From Gammaproteobacteria bacterium (GTDB lineage Bacteria; Pseudomonadota; Gammaproteobacteria; Burkholderiales; Burkholderiaceae_C), in the NCBI GenBank assembly GCA_018815325.1, contig JAHIYE010000014.1, forward strand, positions 62,001 through 126,000: a stretch of 64,000 nt of DNA. Direction: 5' to 3'. The translations under genes were made by a program, and so were the position numbers. Position 1 is the stretch's first letter. Each line of letters begins with the position of its first letter. Positions 53,850 to 63,904 of the stretch are shown piece by piece. The notes under the pieces were generated by a model, which was given only the letters and a program-made list of their open reading frames with translations, did no database searches and was not told the origin of the DNA.

Positions 53850-54728
53850 ATGCCGCGTACCCTTGAGTCCATAGTTCCAAAGCTGGTGCTGGCCCCGGGC
53901 TTTTTGCTTGGGTTTGCCTTCATCTACGGCTTCATGATCTGGAATGGCGTGCTGTCGCTGACAGACTCGCACATGCTGCCCCGTTACGACTTTATCGGGG
54001 TGGAGCAGTATGTGCGGCTCTGGCAGATGGACCGCTGGTGGGTGGCACTCAAGAACCTCGGCATCTTCAGCCTGCTCTATGTCGGTGGCTCGATGGCTGT
54101 GGGCATGTTCCTGGCCATTTTGCTGGACCGCAAGATACGGGCGGAAGGCGCCCTGCGTTCCATCTACCTCTACCCCATGGCCCTGTCCTTCATCGTGACG
54201 GGTACCGCATGGAAGTGGATCCTCAACCCCAGCCTGGGGTTGGAAAAGCTCATGCACGACCTGGGCTGGCAGAGCTTTCACTTTGACTGGCTGGTGCAGA
54301 CGGAGACGGCGATCTACTGCGTGGTGATTGCCGGCATCTGGCAATCTGCGGGCTTTGCGATGGCGCTTTTTTTGGCCGGTCTGCGCGGCATCGATGACAG
54401 CATCATCAAGGCAGCGCAGGTCGATGGCGCCAGCCTGCCGCTGATCTACTGGCGCATCATCCTGCCAGTGCTGCGCCCGGTGGTGTTCTCCACCATCATG
54501 GTGCTGTCGCACCTGTCTATCAAAAGCTTCGACCTTGTGATGGCCTTGACGGCCGGCGGCCCGGGCTATGCCACCGATGTGCCGGCCACCTTCATGTACG
54601 TGATGAGCTTCACGCGTGGCCAGATTGGTCTGGGCGCGGCCAGCGCCACCATGATGCTGGCCACCATCGCCGCCATCGTGGTCCCCTATCTTTACAGCGA
54701 ACTGAGGAGCCGACCGCATGATCGGTAG
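53850..54728 (+). CDS. Sugar ABC transporter permease (MalF/GtsB type)
   Basis: Inner-membrane permease of the CUT1 importer, 292 residues, with six hydrophobic helices. The ATPase-coupling EAA motif appears as DSIIKAAQVDGASLPLIYWR, followed by IILPVLRPVV. The N-terminus KLVLAPGFLLGFAFIYGFM is the first helix. ATG at 53850 is used; the track-like TTG three bases earlier is unnecessary. Its end overlaps the second permease by eleven bases. Confidence 0.93.
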   Translation: MPRTLESIVPKLVLAPGFLLGFAFIYGFMIWNGVLSLTDSHMLPRYDFIGVEQYVRLWQMDRWWVALKNLGIFSLLYVGGSMAVGMFLAILLDRKIRAEGALRSIYLYPMALSFIVTGTAWKWILNPSLGLEKLMHDLGWQSFHFDWLVQTETAIYCVVIAGIWQSAGFAMALFLAGLRGIDDSIIKAAQVDGASLPLIYWRIILPVLRPVVFSTIMVLSHLSIKSFDLVMALTAGGPGYATDVPATFMYVMSFTRGQIGLGAASATMMLATIAAIVVPYLYSELRSRPHDR

Positions 54729-55593
54729 CCGTCCTTCCGGGGGGCGGGTTCACCTGCCGCGCCTTGCGCTGTATGCCGTGCTCATTGTGGCCGCCCTGCT
54801 GTTTCTGGCGCCGCTCTATGTGATGCTGGTGACCTCGCTCAAGGATGGAGCCCAGATACGCGCAGGTAATCTGCTGAGTCTGCCAACGTCGGTTTCGTTC
54901 GATGCCTGGCGGCTGGCCTGGTCCAGCGCCTGCACGGGGGCCGACTGCCGCGGCTTGCAGCCCTATTTCTGGAATTCCGTGTTCATGACCGTGCCCGCCG
55001 TGTTGCTGTCTACGGCCATCGGCGCGGTCAACGGCTATGTGCTGAGCCTGTGGAAGTTCAGGGGCAGTGAGGTGCTGTTCGGCTTCATGCTGTTCGGGGT
55101 CTTCATGCCCTTCCAGGTGGTGCTGTTGCCCATGAGTCAGGTGCTGGGCTGGCTGGGGCTGTCCAGTTCGGTGGCGGGCTTGATCCTGGTGCACTGCCTG
55201 GCCGGCATGGCGAACACCACGCTGTTCTTCCGCAACTACTACACCGCCATTCCGCGTGAGCTGGTCAATGCGGCGCGCATGGACGGCGCGGGCTTCTGGC
55301 GCATTTTCTGGCGCGTGGTGGTGCCCATGTCCACCCCCATCATGATGGTGACGTTGATCTGGCAGTTCACCAACATCTGGAACGACTTTCTGTTCGGTGT
55401 GGCCTTCAGTGGCGCCGACAGCAAACCCATCACGGTGGGGCTCAACAACATGGCCAACACCTCGGGCGCTACCAAGGCCTACAACGTGGATATGGCCGCT
55501 GCCGTGATCGCGGGCCTGCCCACGATGATCATCTATGCGCTGGCCGGGCAGTATTTTGTGCGAGGCCTCACGGCTGGCGCCGTCAAGGGATAA
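54718..55593 (+). CDS. Sugar ABC transporter permease (MalG/GtsC type)
   Basis: Second permease subunit, 291 residues with six helices. The EAA loop is ELVNAARMDGAGFWRIFWRV. The periplasmic insertion ACTGADCRGLQPYFWNS, with two cysteines, is a feature of glucose/mannose permeases of this type. It overlaps the first permease and is followed by the ATPase gene after 12 bases. Confidence 0.93.
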   Translation: MIGSRPSGGRVHLPRLALYAVLIVAALLFLAPLYVMLVTSLKDGAQIRAGNLLSLPTSVSFDAWRLAWSSACTGADCRGLQPYFWNSVFMTVPAVLLSTAIGAVNGYVLSLWKFRGSEVLFGFMLFGVFMPFQVVLLPMSQVLGWLGLSSSVAGLILVHCLAGMANTTLFFRNYYTAIPRELVNAARMDGAGFWRIFWRVVVPMSTPIMMVTLIWQFTNIWNDFLFGVAFSGADSKPITVGLNNMANTSGATKAYNVDMAAAVIAGLPTMIIYALAGQYFVRGLTAGAVKG

Positions 55594-55605
55594 CGGAAAC
55601 ACGAC

Positions 55606-56697
<1,092 letters not shown>

Positions 56698-56707
56698 ATA
56701 ACGGGTT

Positions 56708-57577
56708 TCAGAAACCCTGACACAGGGTCTTGAGGTAGGTCGTGAAATCTGCGCCGACTTCAGGGTGGCGCATGCCGAGCTCCACATTGGCCTTGAGAAA
56801 GCCCAGCTTGCTGCCGCAGTCAAAGCGCTGCCCTTCGTACTGGTAGGCCAGTACGCGCTCGCGCTTCATGAGCGCGGCGATGCCATCGGTGAGCTGGATC
56901 TCGCCACCCACGCCCGGTTTCTGGTTGGCCAGCAGTTCGAAAATTGCGGGCGACAGGATGTAGCGGCCCGCCACCCCGAGGTTGGAGGGGGCTTTTTCGG
57001 GCGCGGGTTTTTCCACGATGCCGCTCATCTGCAACAGACCCGGTTCAATTTCCTTGCCAGCCACCATGCCGTAGCTGCGGGTATCCTCCGGCGCCACGGC
57101 CTGCACGGCCAGCACGCTGCATTGCTGGAACTCGTGAATCTTCGCCATCTGACTCAGGATGGGCTCGGGGCCCTCCATGAGGTCGTCGGCCAGCAGCACG
57201 GCAAAGGGTTCATCGCCAACCACGCTGCGTGCGCACAGCACGGCGTGTCCCAGACCCAGTGCCTTGTGCTGGCGGATGAAGATGCAATTGACATGGCTGG
57301 GCACCACGCTGCGGATGATTTCCAGCAGCTCGGTTTTGCCCTTCGCATTGAGCTCGGATTCGAGTTCGAAGACGGTGTCGAAATGGTCCTCGATCGCGCG
57401 CTTGTTGCGTCCGGTGATGAAGATCAGTTCGGTGGCGCCAGCGGCCACGGCTTCTTCGGCCGCGTACTGGATCAGCGGCTTGTCCACGACGGCCAACATT
57501 TCCTTGGGCTGGGCTTTGGTGGCGGGAAGGAAGCGGGTGCCCAAACCGGCAACGGGGAAGATGGCCTTACGAATCAT
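56708..57577 (-). CDS. galU: UTP-glucose-1-phosphate uridylyltransferase
   Basis: Makes UDP-glucose from UTP and glucose-1-phosphate, feeding exopolysaccharide, LPS and trehalose synthesis. The start at 57577 ([20 protein letters not shown]) gives 289 residues. The nucleotide loop [18 protein letters not shown] and sugar-site motifs [24 protein letters not shown] and [13 protein letters not shown] are all present. The upstream open frame to 57910 is not conserved. It provides the donor for otsA in this window. Confidence 0.97.
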   Translation of the reverse strand: MIRKAIFPVAGLGTRFLPATKAQPKEMLAVVDKPLIQYAAEEAVAAGATELIFITGRNKRAIEDHFDTVFELESELNAKGKTELLEIIRSVVPSHVNCIFIRQHKALGLGHAVLCARSVVGDEPFAVLLADDLMEGPEPILSQMAKIHEFQQCSVLAVQAVAPEDTRSYGMVAGKEIEPGLLQMSGIVEKPAPEKAPSNLGVAGRYILSPAIFELLANQKPGVGGEIQLTDGIAALMKRERVLAYQYEGQRFDCGSKLGFLKANVELGMRHPEVGADFTTYLKTLCQGF

Positions 57578-57657
57578 GGTGCGGACACAGGTAAAGAACA
57601 AAAAGCCAGTGTAACGCCCTGCGCGGGAGCGGCCTTCGCCATACCTGACATCCGCGT

Positions 57658-58908
57658 CTACAAGGCCTGGGCCACGGCCTCGATGCGTGCCTTGTGAATC
57701 AACTCGCCGATCTGCTTGCCGCTGATGCCTGCCGCCATGGCCTGGGTCGCGACTGTTTCCGTGACCACCGACTGGGCCGCCTGAAACACCTGCTGCAGGC
57801 GTGTCCGTTGCGGGTAGGGGGCATCGTCCAGCCCAAGCCGGCCCCGGGCGTCGCATTCGCAGGCCAGCAGGATGTCGTCGAGCCGCTGCGGCTTGCGGAA
57901 GGCATCGCAACGTTCCAGCAGCCGCACCAGCGCGGCGGCGCCAAACTCAGCACTGCGGTGGATGTTGCCGTGCTCGCGCGCTACCACGTCGGCCATCTCG
58001 CGGCACTCCACGGGTACGCGCAGGCGCTCGCAAATGCCCTTGAGCAGCCGCGCGCTGCGCTCCTCGTGGCCAATGTGCCGGGGCAGCATGTCAACCGGCG
58101 TGGTGCCCTTGCCGAGGTCATGGCACAGGCACGCAAAGCGCACTGGCAGTGGCGCCTGCAGCCGGGCACACATGTCCATCACCATCATGAGGTGCACACC
58201 GGTGTCGATCTCGGGGTGGTATTCGGCGCGCTGGGGTACGCCCCAGAGGCGCTCCACCTCGGGCAGCAGCCGCGCCAGCGCACCACAGGCACGCAGCACG
58301 TCAAACAGGCGCGAGGGTTGCTGCTCCATCAGGCCACGGCTGAGCTCCTGCCAGACGCGCTCGGCCACCAGGTGGTCGGCCTCGCCGTCGTGCACCATGT
58401 CCTGCATGAGGGCCAGGGTTTCGGGGGCGATCGTGAAATCTGTGAAGCGCGCCGACAGCCGCGCCACGCGCAGGATGCGCACCGGGTCTTCGCGAAACGC
58501 CAGCGTCACATGACGGAACACCTTGTCGCGCACGTCGTGCAGGCCGTTGTAGGGGTCGCTCAGGTTTTGAGTGTCAAAACTGCCATCAGCCCTTACGGAA
58601 TCTGCGCGTACAGCTATTGAATTGATAGTAAGGTCGCGCCGCGCAAGATCCTGCTCCAGCGTCACATCGGGGGCGGCGTGGATCGCAAAGCCGCGGTAAC
58701 CGCGCGCGGTCTTGCGCTCGGTGCGGGCCAGTGCGTATTCCTCCTTGGTCTGGGGGTGGAGAAACACCGGGAAGTCCCGCCCGACCGGGATGTAGCCCAG
58801 TGCGGTGAGGGCTTCGGGCGTGGCGCCCACGACCACCCAGTCCCGGTCCTGGACGGGCAAACCCAGCAAGGCATCGCGCACTGCGCCGCCAACCATGTAT
58901 ATCTGCAT
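57658..58908 (-). CDS. cca: Multifunctional CCA tRNA nucleotidyltransferase
   Basis: Adds or repairs the 3' CCA end of tRNAs; the proteobacterial form also carries an HD phosphohydrolase domain. 416 residues. The N-terminal nucleotidyltransferase has [20 protein letters not shown] with the Asp pair nearby. The conserved DLTINSIA is followed by an extra segment of about ten residues before [12 protein letters not shown] compared with E. coli; that segment comes from 54-bp repeat copy D (residues 94-111). The HD domain shows [12 protein letters not shown] and [12 protein letters not shown]. It is probably functional. Confidence 0.96.
   Translation of the reverse strand: MQIYMVGGAVRDALLGLPVQDRDWVVVGATPEALTALGYIPVGRDFPVFLHPQTKEEYALARTERKTARGYRGFAIHAAPDVTLEQDLARRDLTINSIAVRADSVRADGSFDTQNLSDPYNGLHDVRDKVFRHVTLAFREDPVRILRVARLSARFTDFTIAPETLALMQDMVHDGEADHLVAERVWQELSRGLMEQQPSRLFDVLRACGALARLLPEVERLWGVPQRAEYHPEIDTGVHLMMVMDMCARLQAPLPVRFACLCHDLGKGTTPVDMLPRHIGHEERSARLLKGICERLRVPVECREMADVVAREHGNIHRSAEFGAAALVRLLERCDAFRKPQRLDDILLACECDARGRLGLDDAPYPQRTRLQQVFQAAQSVVTETVATQAMAAGISGKQIGELIHKARIEAVAQAL
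58576..58629 (-). repeat. 54-bp dispersed palindromic repeat, copy D
   Basis: In frame in cca, encoding [18 protein letters not shown]. Its first six codons supply the conserved TINSIA residues, the other twelve the extra loop. It begins ACTATC, with ATAGC at positions 13-17 and AGG at 37-39, in the same frame as copies B and C. Confidence 0.65.
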
Positions 58909-58944
58909 GCCTGGCAGTTTACTGAAGCGGCAGGCGCGTTGGTT

Positions 58945-59628
58945 TCAACGGCTGAGCCGGTAGGGTTCCTCGAAGTCGAGAAAGTCCTCTTCCGCCAGTG
59001 CCTGGTCGGTCCAGGCCTTGACACCGGGCAGGGCACAAACCCGTGCCACATAGGCTGCGATATCGGCTTGCACCGGCAGCGCATAGGTTTGCAGGCGCAT
59101 GCATACAGGGGCGAAATAGGCGTCGGCAATCGTGAATTCGCCAAACAGCATCGGGCCGCCATAGGTGCCCAGCAATTCACGCCACATGTCCGTCAGCCGC
59201 GCCACGTCGGTCCGCACGGCCGGTTTGTCGCGCCAGACCAGACCGCCGGCATCGGGCAGCGAGGCTTCAATGTTCATGGGGCAGCTGCTGCGCAGGGCCG
59301 TGAAGCCCGCATGCATCTCCGCACAGATGCTGCGCGCGCGGGCTCTGGCGTGCGGGGACTGCGGCCACAGCAGCTTGTCGGGATGACGTTCGGCAACATA
59401 CTCGGCAATGGCCAGCGTGTCCCAGACGACCAGGTCGCCGTCCACCAGCACGGGCACCTTGCCCACGGGCGTGAGTGGCCCCAGGGTTTGCTTGAAGCTG
59501 GAGCCAGCGTTGAACGAGTCAAAGCGCACCATGATTTCCTCAAAGGGAATCCCGGCCTGCTTGAGCAGCACCCATGGACGCATGGACCAGGATGAGTAGT
59601 TTTTGTTGCCTATGTAGAGTTTGAGCAT
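58945..59628 (-). CDS. Glutathione S-transferase family protein
   Basis: Cytosolic transferase-fold protein of 227 residues. The N-terminal thioredoxin-like domain has the Ser-containing start LYIGNKNYSSWSMRPWVLLK and the glutathione-binding turn VGKVPVLVDGDLVVWDTLAI (cis-Pro and the Asp-Thr/Ser pair). The helical domain follows from about residue 90. The YSSWSMR form is typical of a GST subgroup common in proteobacteria, some members of which act as isomerases. The substrate is unknown. It is near cca but without obvious functional link. Confidence 0.9.
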   Translation of the reverse strand: MLKLYIGNKNYSSWSMRPWVLLKQAGIPFEEIMVRFDSFNAGSSFKQTLGPLTPVGKVPVLVDGDLVVWDTLAIAEYVAERHPDKLLWPQSPHARARARSICAEMHAGFTALRSSCPMNIEASLPDAGGLVWRDKPAVRTDVARLTDMWRELLGTYGGPMLFGEFTIADAYFAPVCMRLQTYALPVQADIAAYVARVCALPGVKAWTDQALAEEDFLDFEEPYRLSR

Positions 59629-59712
59629 GGAGCCTCCTGGTCGCCATGCTAGCGTGTGCCGGCCTCAATGGGCAAGCTGTGAGGCGGGAAACTGACGGGC
59701 TTTTGTACGGGC

Positions 59713-60690
59713 TCAGCGGCTGGACGCCGTTTTGCGCATGGCCAGGAGCTCGGTGCCGGGCACAGTGGGGCCCAGGTAAGTCGGGGCAATGGCCTGTAGC
59801 GATGCGGGCTGAATGCCCAGCGCCGACAGGCCCGGCAGTTTGCCGCTGGCCACGTTGTCCACCTTCATGGAGTCCAGGTTGTCGCGGCTCATCAGGGGCT
59901 CGCCCGGCGCGAGTTCCATGCACCAGGCTTGCAGCCGGGCCAGTGCCATGGGCAGGCCCAGCACCGGTCTGCCCCGGCCACGCCGCACGCCGCTGAGCTG
60001 GCCAGCAAGCTGTACCAGCTCGCGCAGCGTCAGTACCGCTGGGCCACACAGTTCGTAGGTCTGGCCCGCGGTGCGCGGGTTCAGCAGGCAGGTCAGTACG
60101 GCCTGCGCCACATCCTCCACCCACACCGGCTGGAAGCGGGCCTCGGCGCCAGCCAGTGGCATGAGCGGAAACACCTGCTGCAGCTTGGCAAACAGGTTGA
60201 GAAAACTGTCCTGCGCCCCAAAGATCACGCTCGGGCGCAGCACGCTGAGCTGCAGGCCTTGTGCGGCTGCGGCCTGCAGGGCTGCCTCGCCCCGTCCCTT
60301 GCTGCGCAGGTACATCGAAGGGGCGGTGTCGGCTTGCTGGCTGCTGGCACCAAGCGCACTGATGTGCACCAGGCGTTTCACACCTGTGGCCAAGCAGGCC
60401 TGCGCCAGCTTGTGCGGCAACTCGACATGGGCTCGCTCGAAGCTGGCCTCATTGCCATGCAGCTTGGCCACCAGGTTCACCACCGCATCGTGTCCGGCTA
60501 CCAGGCGTGCCAGCGTCAGCGGATCGTGGACATCCCCCTCGACCACGGTAAGCATGGGGTGCACGAGCAGGTGCCGGGCGTTGACGGTGCGCCGTGTGGG
60601 CACGGTGACGTGCCACTGCAGACGCGCCAGTTTTTCGCAGACGTGGCGGCCGACAAAGCCGCTGCCACCGAGGACAAGAATTCTGGACAT
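59713..60690 (-). CDS. NDUFA9-like NAD(P)-binding epimerase-fold protein
   Basis: Atypical short-chain dehydrogenase of 325 residues, similar to the complex I accessory subunit NDUFA9. The dinucleotide loop ILVLGGSGFVGRHVCEKL is at the N-terminus, followed by NLVAKLHGNEASFERAHVEL, VKRLVHISALGASS and YLRSKGRGEAAL. The Tyr of YxxxK is replaced in context by YLRSKG, which keeps Tyr and Lys. It is 17 bases after slt on the same strand. Bacterial members are thought to be redox or quinone related, without firm evidence. Confidence 0.88.
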   Translation of the reverse strand: MSRILVLGGSGFVGRHVCEKLARLQWHVTVPTRRTVNARHLLVHPMLTVVEGDVHDPLTLARLVAGHDAVVNLVAKLHGNEASFERAHVELPHKLAQACLATGVKRLVHISALGASSQQADTAPSMYLRSKGRGEAALQAAAAQGLQLSVLRPSVIFGAQDSFLNLFAKLQQVFPLMPLAGAEARFQPVWVEDVAQAVLTCLLNPRTAGQTYELCGPAVLTLRELVQLAGQLSGVRRGRGRPVLGLPMALARLQAWCMELAPGEPLMSRDNLDSMKVDNVASGKLPGLSALGIQPASLQAIAPTYLGPTVPGTELLAMRKTASSR

Positions 60691-60707
60691 AGGTGCTGCG
60701 TTCTAGC

Positions 60708-62729
60708 TCAGGGGATGTCTTCGTTGATTTCGGGCGTGTTGCTCAGCCGCGGGCCGACCGAGCCCAGCCGTGCCTTGATGGACTGGGGCTGGCCGCTGAT
60801 GAGCGCGGCGTAGAGGGTGGTGTTGGCCAGCACCTTCTTCACATAGTCGCGGGTTTCGTTGAAGGGCACGTTCTCGGCCCAGATCGCGGCTTCGCGCACC
60901 GGGTCACCGGTCTGGCCGCGCCAGGCACGCGGCCGGTTGGGGCCCGCGTTATAGGCCGCAGTGGCCAGCGGCATCGAGCCTTCGAAGCGCTCCAGCACCA
61001 GCTGGAGGTAGCCGGTGCCAATCGCGATATTGGTGTCGCGGTCGGTAATCTGGTGGGGGCGGAAGCCACTCAGGCCGATTTTTTTGGCGGTCCAGCGTGC
61101 CGTGGCCGGCATGACCTGCATCAGGCCCGAGGCGCCCACGCTGGAGCGCGCATCCATGATGAAGCGGCTTTCCTGCCGGATCAGCCCGTAGACAAAGGCC
61201 GGATCAAGCCCGATCTTGTTGGCCTGCTTGAGCACCTCGGTACGGAAGGGCATGGGGTAGCGTTGCTCAACATCAATGACGTTTTTGGTGCGGTCACTGG
61301 TGTTGATGCAGCGGTCCCACACGCTGTTGTCGCACGCCAGTTGGGCGGCTGCGAGCAGTGCCCGGTCCGACATGCCGCCTTTGTCGTGCAGCGAGATGCT
61401 GTAGTTCCACTCGCGCACGCCTTCGCTGCGCAGGCCGAGCTGGATGGCCAGCAAGGCGCGCTTGAGGCCAGGGTTGTTGCGGGCCTCGTCCATCTCTGCG
61501 GCCGTAAGAGGCGCGGGACGCGGTGGCAGCGTGACCGGGCGGCCCAGCTCTTCAAGCGCAAGCTGCTCATAAAAACCCTTGGGCGAGGCAATCGACTGGT
61601 ACAGCGCGCTGGCCTGGGCTGCTGCGTCGGGTGTTCTGAGCATCGTCAATGCCCGGGCACGCCAGTAGACCCAGGTGGGATCCTGGCGCTGGGCCTCGCT
61701 CATGGCTTCGATGCTGCTTTTGACCTCGGCCCAGTTGCCAGCACGCAAGGCGGCTCGGACTTTCCAGGCCAGCTGGTCTTCGTGCATGAATTTGTCCTGC
61801 CCGTTCATGAACAGGTCGAGTGCATCGTCTGCCAGCCGGCGAGCTGAGCGCTTGCCGATCACACCCCAGATCCAGCTTTGCTCTTCCTGCGTGAGCTGGG
61901 CACGCCAGCGCATCTTGCCCATTTCCTGCACGGCGGCATCGGTGTCGGTGACGGCCAGCCGTGTCAGGGCCAATGTCACGAACTCCTTGGTTCTGGGCAG
62001 CACGGCCGTGAACTTGTCGTCCAGGTAGCGGGCGGGGCTGGCGTAGATGGTCGCCACCCGGCTCGTCCAGTTCTCGTTGATCAGGCCCACGGCCTGGGTG
62101 GCAATGCGCGGGCGATCGTTCTCGAATCCCAGACGGGCCCGCTGCCAGACCTGTAGCGCCTTGAGTTTGCCGACGCTGTACTGCTGGGCGGCGGCGGCGG
62201 CGCAGCCGTCATCGGCGTCACGCTGGGCCAGCCAGAGCTCGGCCACCTGTGCGCTGACGTCGGCGCCGGTGGCATTGAACTGTGTCAGCAGCGCATAGCA
62301 ACGTACGGCCCGGTCGTCATTCATACGGAACTTGGGATACTCTGCCGAGAAGGTAGCCCAGTCTTTTTGCTTGCCCAGCTGCAGCAGCCAGTCGTTGCGC
62401 AGCCGGTCTTCCTGGTAGCTGCCCGCAAAGCGGTTCAAAAACCGCTGTATTTCCAGCGGGCTGGCCGTATCGAGCCGGGCGCTGAGTTCCCAGTAGGCCG
62501 CCCAGGCCTCCAGCGGGTGGCCAGACAACTGGGGTAGCAGCTCGCGCATGCGCTTGAGATTGTTGTTCTTGAAGGCCTGCTGCATGTCCAGCATGGCATC
62601 ATCTGCAGATGTGACCGGCTGGGCAGATGCCGGTGGGCGCGACTTCGATTTGGCCATGGCCGGCAGCGCGCCGCCCAGCATCAGGCTGGCTGCCAGTGCG
62701 ATCGATGTCAGAATGGATTGAAACTGCAT
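60708..62729 (-). CDS. slt: Soluble lytic murein transglycosylase (Slt70-like)
   Basis: Periplasmic enzyme that cleaves peptidoglycan glycan strands with formation of 1,6-anhydroMurNAc. 673 residues: signal peptide 1-26 ending ALPAMA, a long helical superhelix (about 40-480) and the catalytic domain near residues 510-660. The catalytic Glu is in YGLIRQESRFIMDARSSVGA, followed by SGLMQVMPATA and TAYNAGPNRPRAW. Its product is the substrate for AnmK, encoded at 19.3-20.4 kb. The start codon is only nine bases from the divergent cyclo-ligase start. Confidence 0.95.
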   Translation of the reverse strand: MQFQSILTSIALAASLMLGGALPAMAKSKSRPPASAQPVTSADDAMLDMQQAFKNNNLKRMRELLPQLSGHPLEAWAAYWELSARLDTASPLEIQRFLNRFAGSYQEDRLRNDWLLQLGKQKDWATFSAEYPKFRMNDDRAVRCYALLTQFNATGADVSAQVAELWLAQRDADDGCAAAAAQQYSVGKLKALQVWQRARLGFENDRPRIATQAVGLINENWTSRVATIYASPARYLDDKFTAVLPRTKEFVTLALTRLAVTDTDAAVQEMGKMRWRAQLTQEEQSWIWGVIGKRSARRLADDALDLFMNGQDKFMHEDQLAWKVRAALRAGNWAEVKSSIEAMSEAQRQDPTWVYWRARALTMLRTPDAAAQASALYQSIASPKGFYEQLALEELGRPVTLPPRPAPLTAAEMDEARNNPGLKRALLAIQLGLRSEGVREWNYSISLHDKGGMSDRALLAAAQLACDNSVWDRCINTSDRTKNVIDVEQRYPMPFRTEVLKQANKIGLDPAFVYGLIRQESRFIMDARSSVGASGLMQVMPATARWTAKKIGLSGFRPHQITDRDTNIAIGTGYLQLVLERFEGSMPLATAAYNAGPNRPRAWRGQTGDPVREAAIWAENVPFNETRDYVKKVLANTTLYAALISGQPQSIKARLGSVGPRLSNTPEINEDIP

Positions 62730-62738
62730 AGTGAGATT

Positions 62739-63338
62739 ATGGACACATCAGACGAAAAAAGGGCACAGGATAAGAAAGCCCTCAGGCAGGCCCTGATAGA
62801 GCAACGTTTCATGTTGCCCGATCGCCTACAGCGGATCGATGTTTTGCAAAATGTCATGCGCATCTGGCTGCTGGCACGCGAAGACATCGTGATCGGCGCT
62901 TACTGGCCTATCAAGGGCGAGTTCGATCCGTTACCCATCCTGCACCGCTGGAAGGAAGACGGCGAACTGCTGGACCAGCCGCAGCCACGGCGCATTGGCC
63001 TGCCCGTGGTGAACAAGCAGCACAAGACCCTCACCTTTCATGCCTGGTACCCGGGTTGTCCGATGGAGGAGGATGCCTACGGCATCCCGAAGCCCAAGGA
63101 CACCGAGCTGATCGTGCCTACCCTGCTGTTTGTACCCTGCGTAGGGTACGGGCCCGGTGGCTACCGGCTGGGTTATGGCGGCGGGTTTTATGACCGCACG
63201 CTGGCGAGCCTGCAGCCGCGCCCGTTCACCGTTGGCCTGGGGTTCACCCAAGGCTTTGTGCCTGATCTGGAGCCAGAGTCACACGACGTGCCGCTGGATG
63301 CCATCCTCAATGACAACGGGGTGGTCTGGCCGGTCTGA
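62739..63338 (+). CDS. 5-formyltetrahydrofolate cyclo-ligase
   Basis: Converts 5-formyl-THF to 5,10-methenyl-THF with ATP, returning a storage folate to the one-carbon pool. 199 residues. The N-terminal helix DKKALRQALIEQR is the usual phosphate-contact region, and the signature PGGYRLGYGGGFYDRTLAS near residue 140 is diagnostic. The start ATG at 62739 with GTGAG four bases upstream is chosen. It is divergent from slt with only nine bases between the start codons, so its promoter must lie inside slt. Confidence 0.94.
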   Translation: MDTSDEKRAQDKKALRQALIEQRFMLPDRLQRIDVLQNVMRIWLLAREDIVIGAYWPIKGEFDPLPILHRWKEDGELLDQPQPRRIGLPVVNKQHKTLTFHAWYPGCPMEEDAYGIPKPKDTELIVPTLLFVPCVGYGPGGYRLGYGGGFYDRTLASLQPRPFTVGLGFTQGFVPDLEPESHDVPLDAILNDNGVVWPV

Positions 63339-63391
63339 GCCGGACCGGAAAAAGACGAATCACCGACACAGACCCAGATAAGAAACCGGAC

Positions 63392-63904
63392 ATGGACGCA
63401 CGGCATGTGGTGGTCATGGGGGTGGCTGGTTGCGGCAAATCGGCCGTGGGCCGCCAGCTGGCACAACAGCTTGGACTGCCCATGGTCGAGGGCGACGATT
63501 TCCACCCGCCAGCCAATATCCGAAAAATGCAGCAAGGCACGGCGCTCACCGATGAGGACCGCGCCGACTGGCTCGACAGTCTGGCGCAGGCGCTGGTGGC
63601 GCAACCCGGTGGCGCGGTGCTGAGTTGCTCGGCGCTGAAAGCCGCGTACCGGGATGCCCTGCGCCGCGCCATGCCGGGCCTGCGTTTTGTCTATCTGCGT
63701 ATCACCGAGTCCGAATCGCAGCGCCGTGTGGCGTCGCGGCCAGGGCATTTTTATCCGCCCAGTCTGGTGGCCAGCCAGTTCGAGGCCTTGCAGGATCCGA
63801 GCGCGGAGCCTGGTGTGCTTGCGCTCGATGGGACGCTGTCAAGGGATGCGCTGGCCGGGCGCGCCGCGGCATGGTTGCGGCAAGGGCCTGACTTGCCTGG
63901 CTGA
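63392..63904 (+). CDS. Gluconokinase (GntK-type)
   Basis: Phosphorylates gluconate to 6-phosphogluconate. 170 residues; P-loop VVMGVAGCGKSAVGRQL, substrate region GDDFHPPANIRKMQQGTALTDEDR and SCSALKAAYRDALR are diagnostic of the GntK family. HFYPPSLVASQFEALQDP lies near the C-terminus. No gluconate transporter or Entner-Doudoroff gene is adjacent inside the window. Its stop touches the end of the next minus-strand gene. Confidence 0.95.
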   Translation: MDARHVVVMGVAGCGKSAVGRQLAQQLGLPMVEGDDFHPPANIRKMQQGTALTDEDRADWLDSLAQALVAQPGGAVLSCSALKAAYRDALRRAMPGLRFVYLRITESESQRRVASRPGHFYPPSLVASQFEALQDPSAEPGVLALDGTLSRDALAGRAAAWLRQGPDLPG

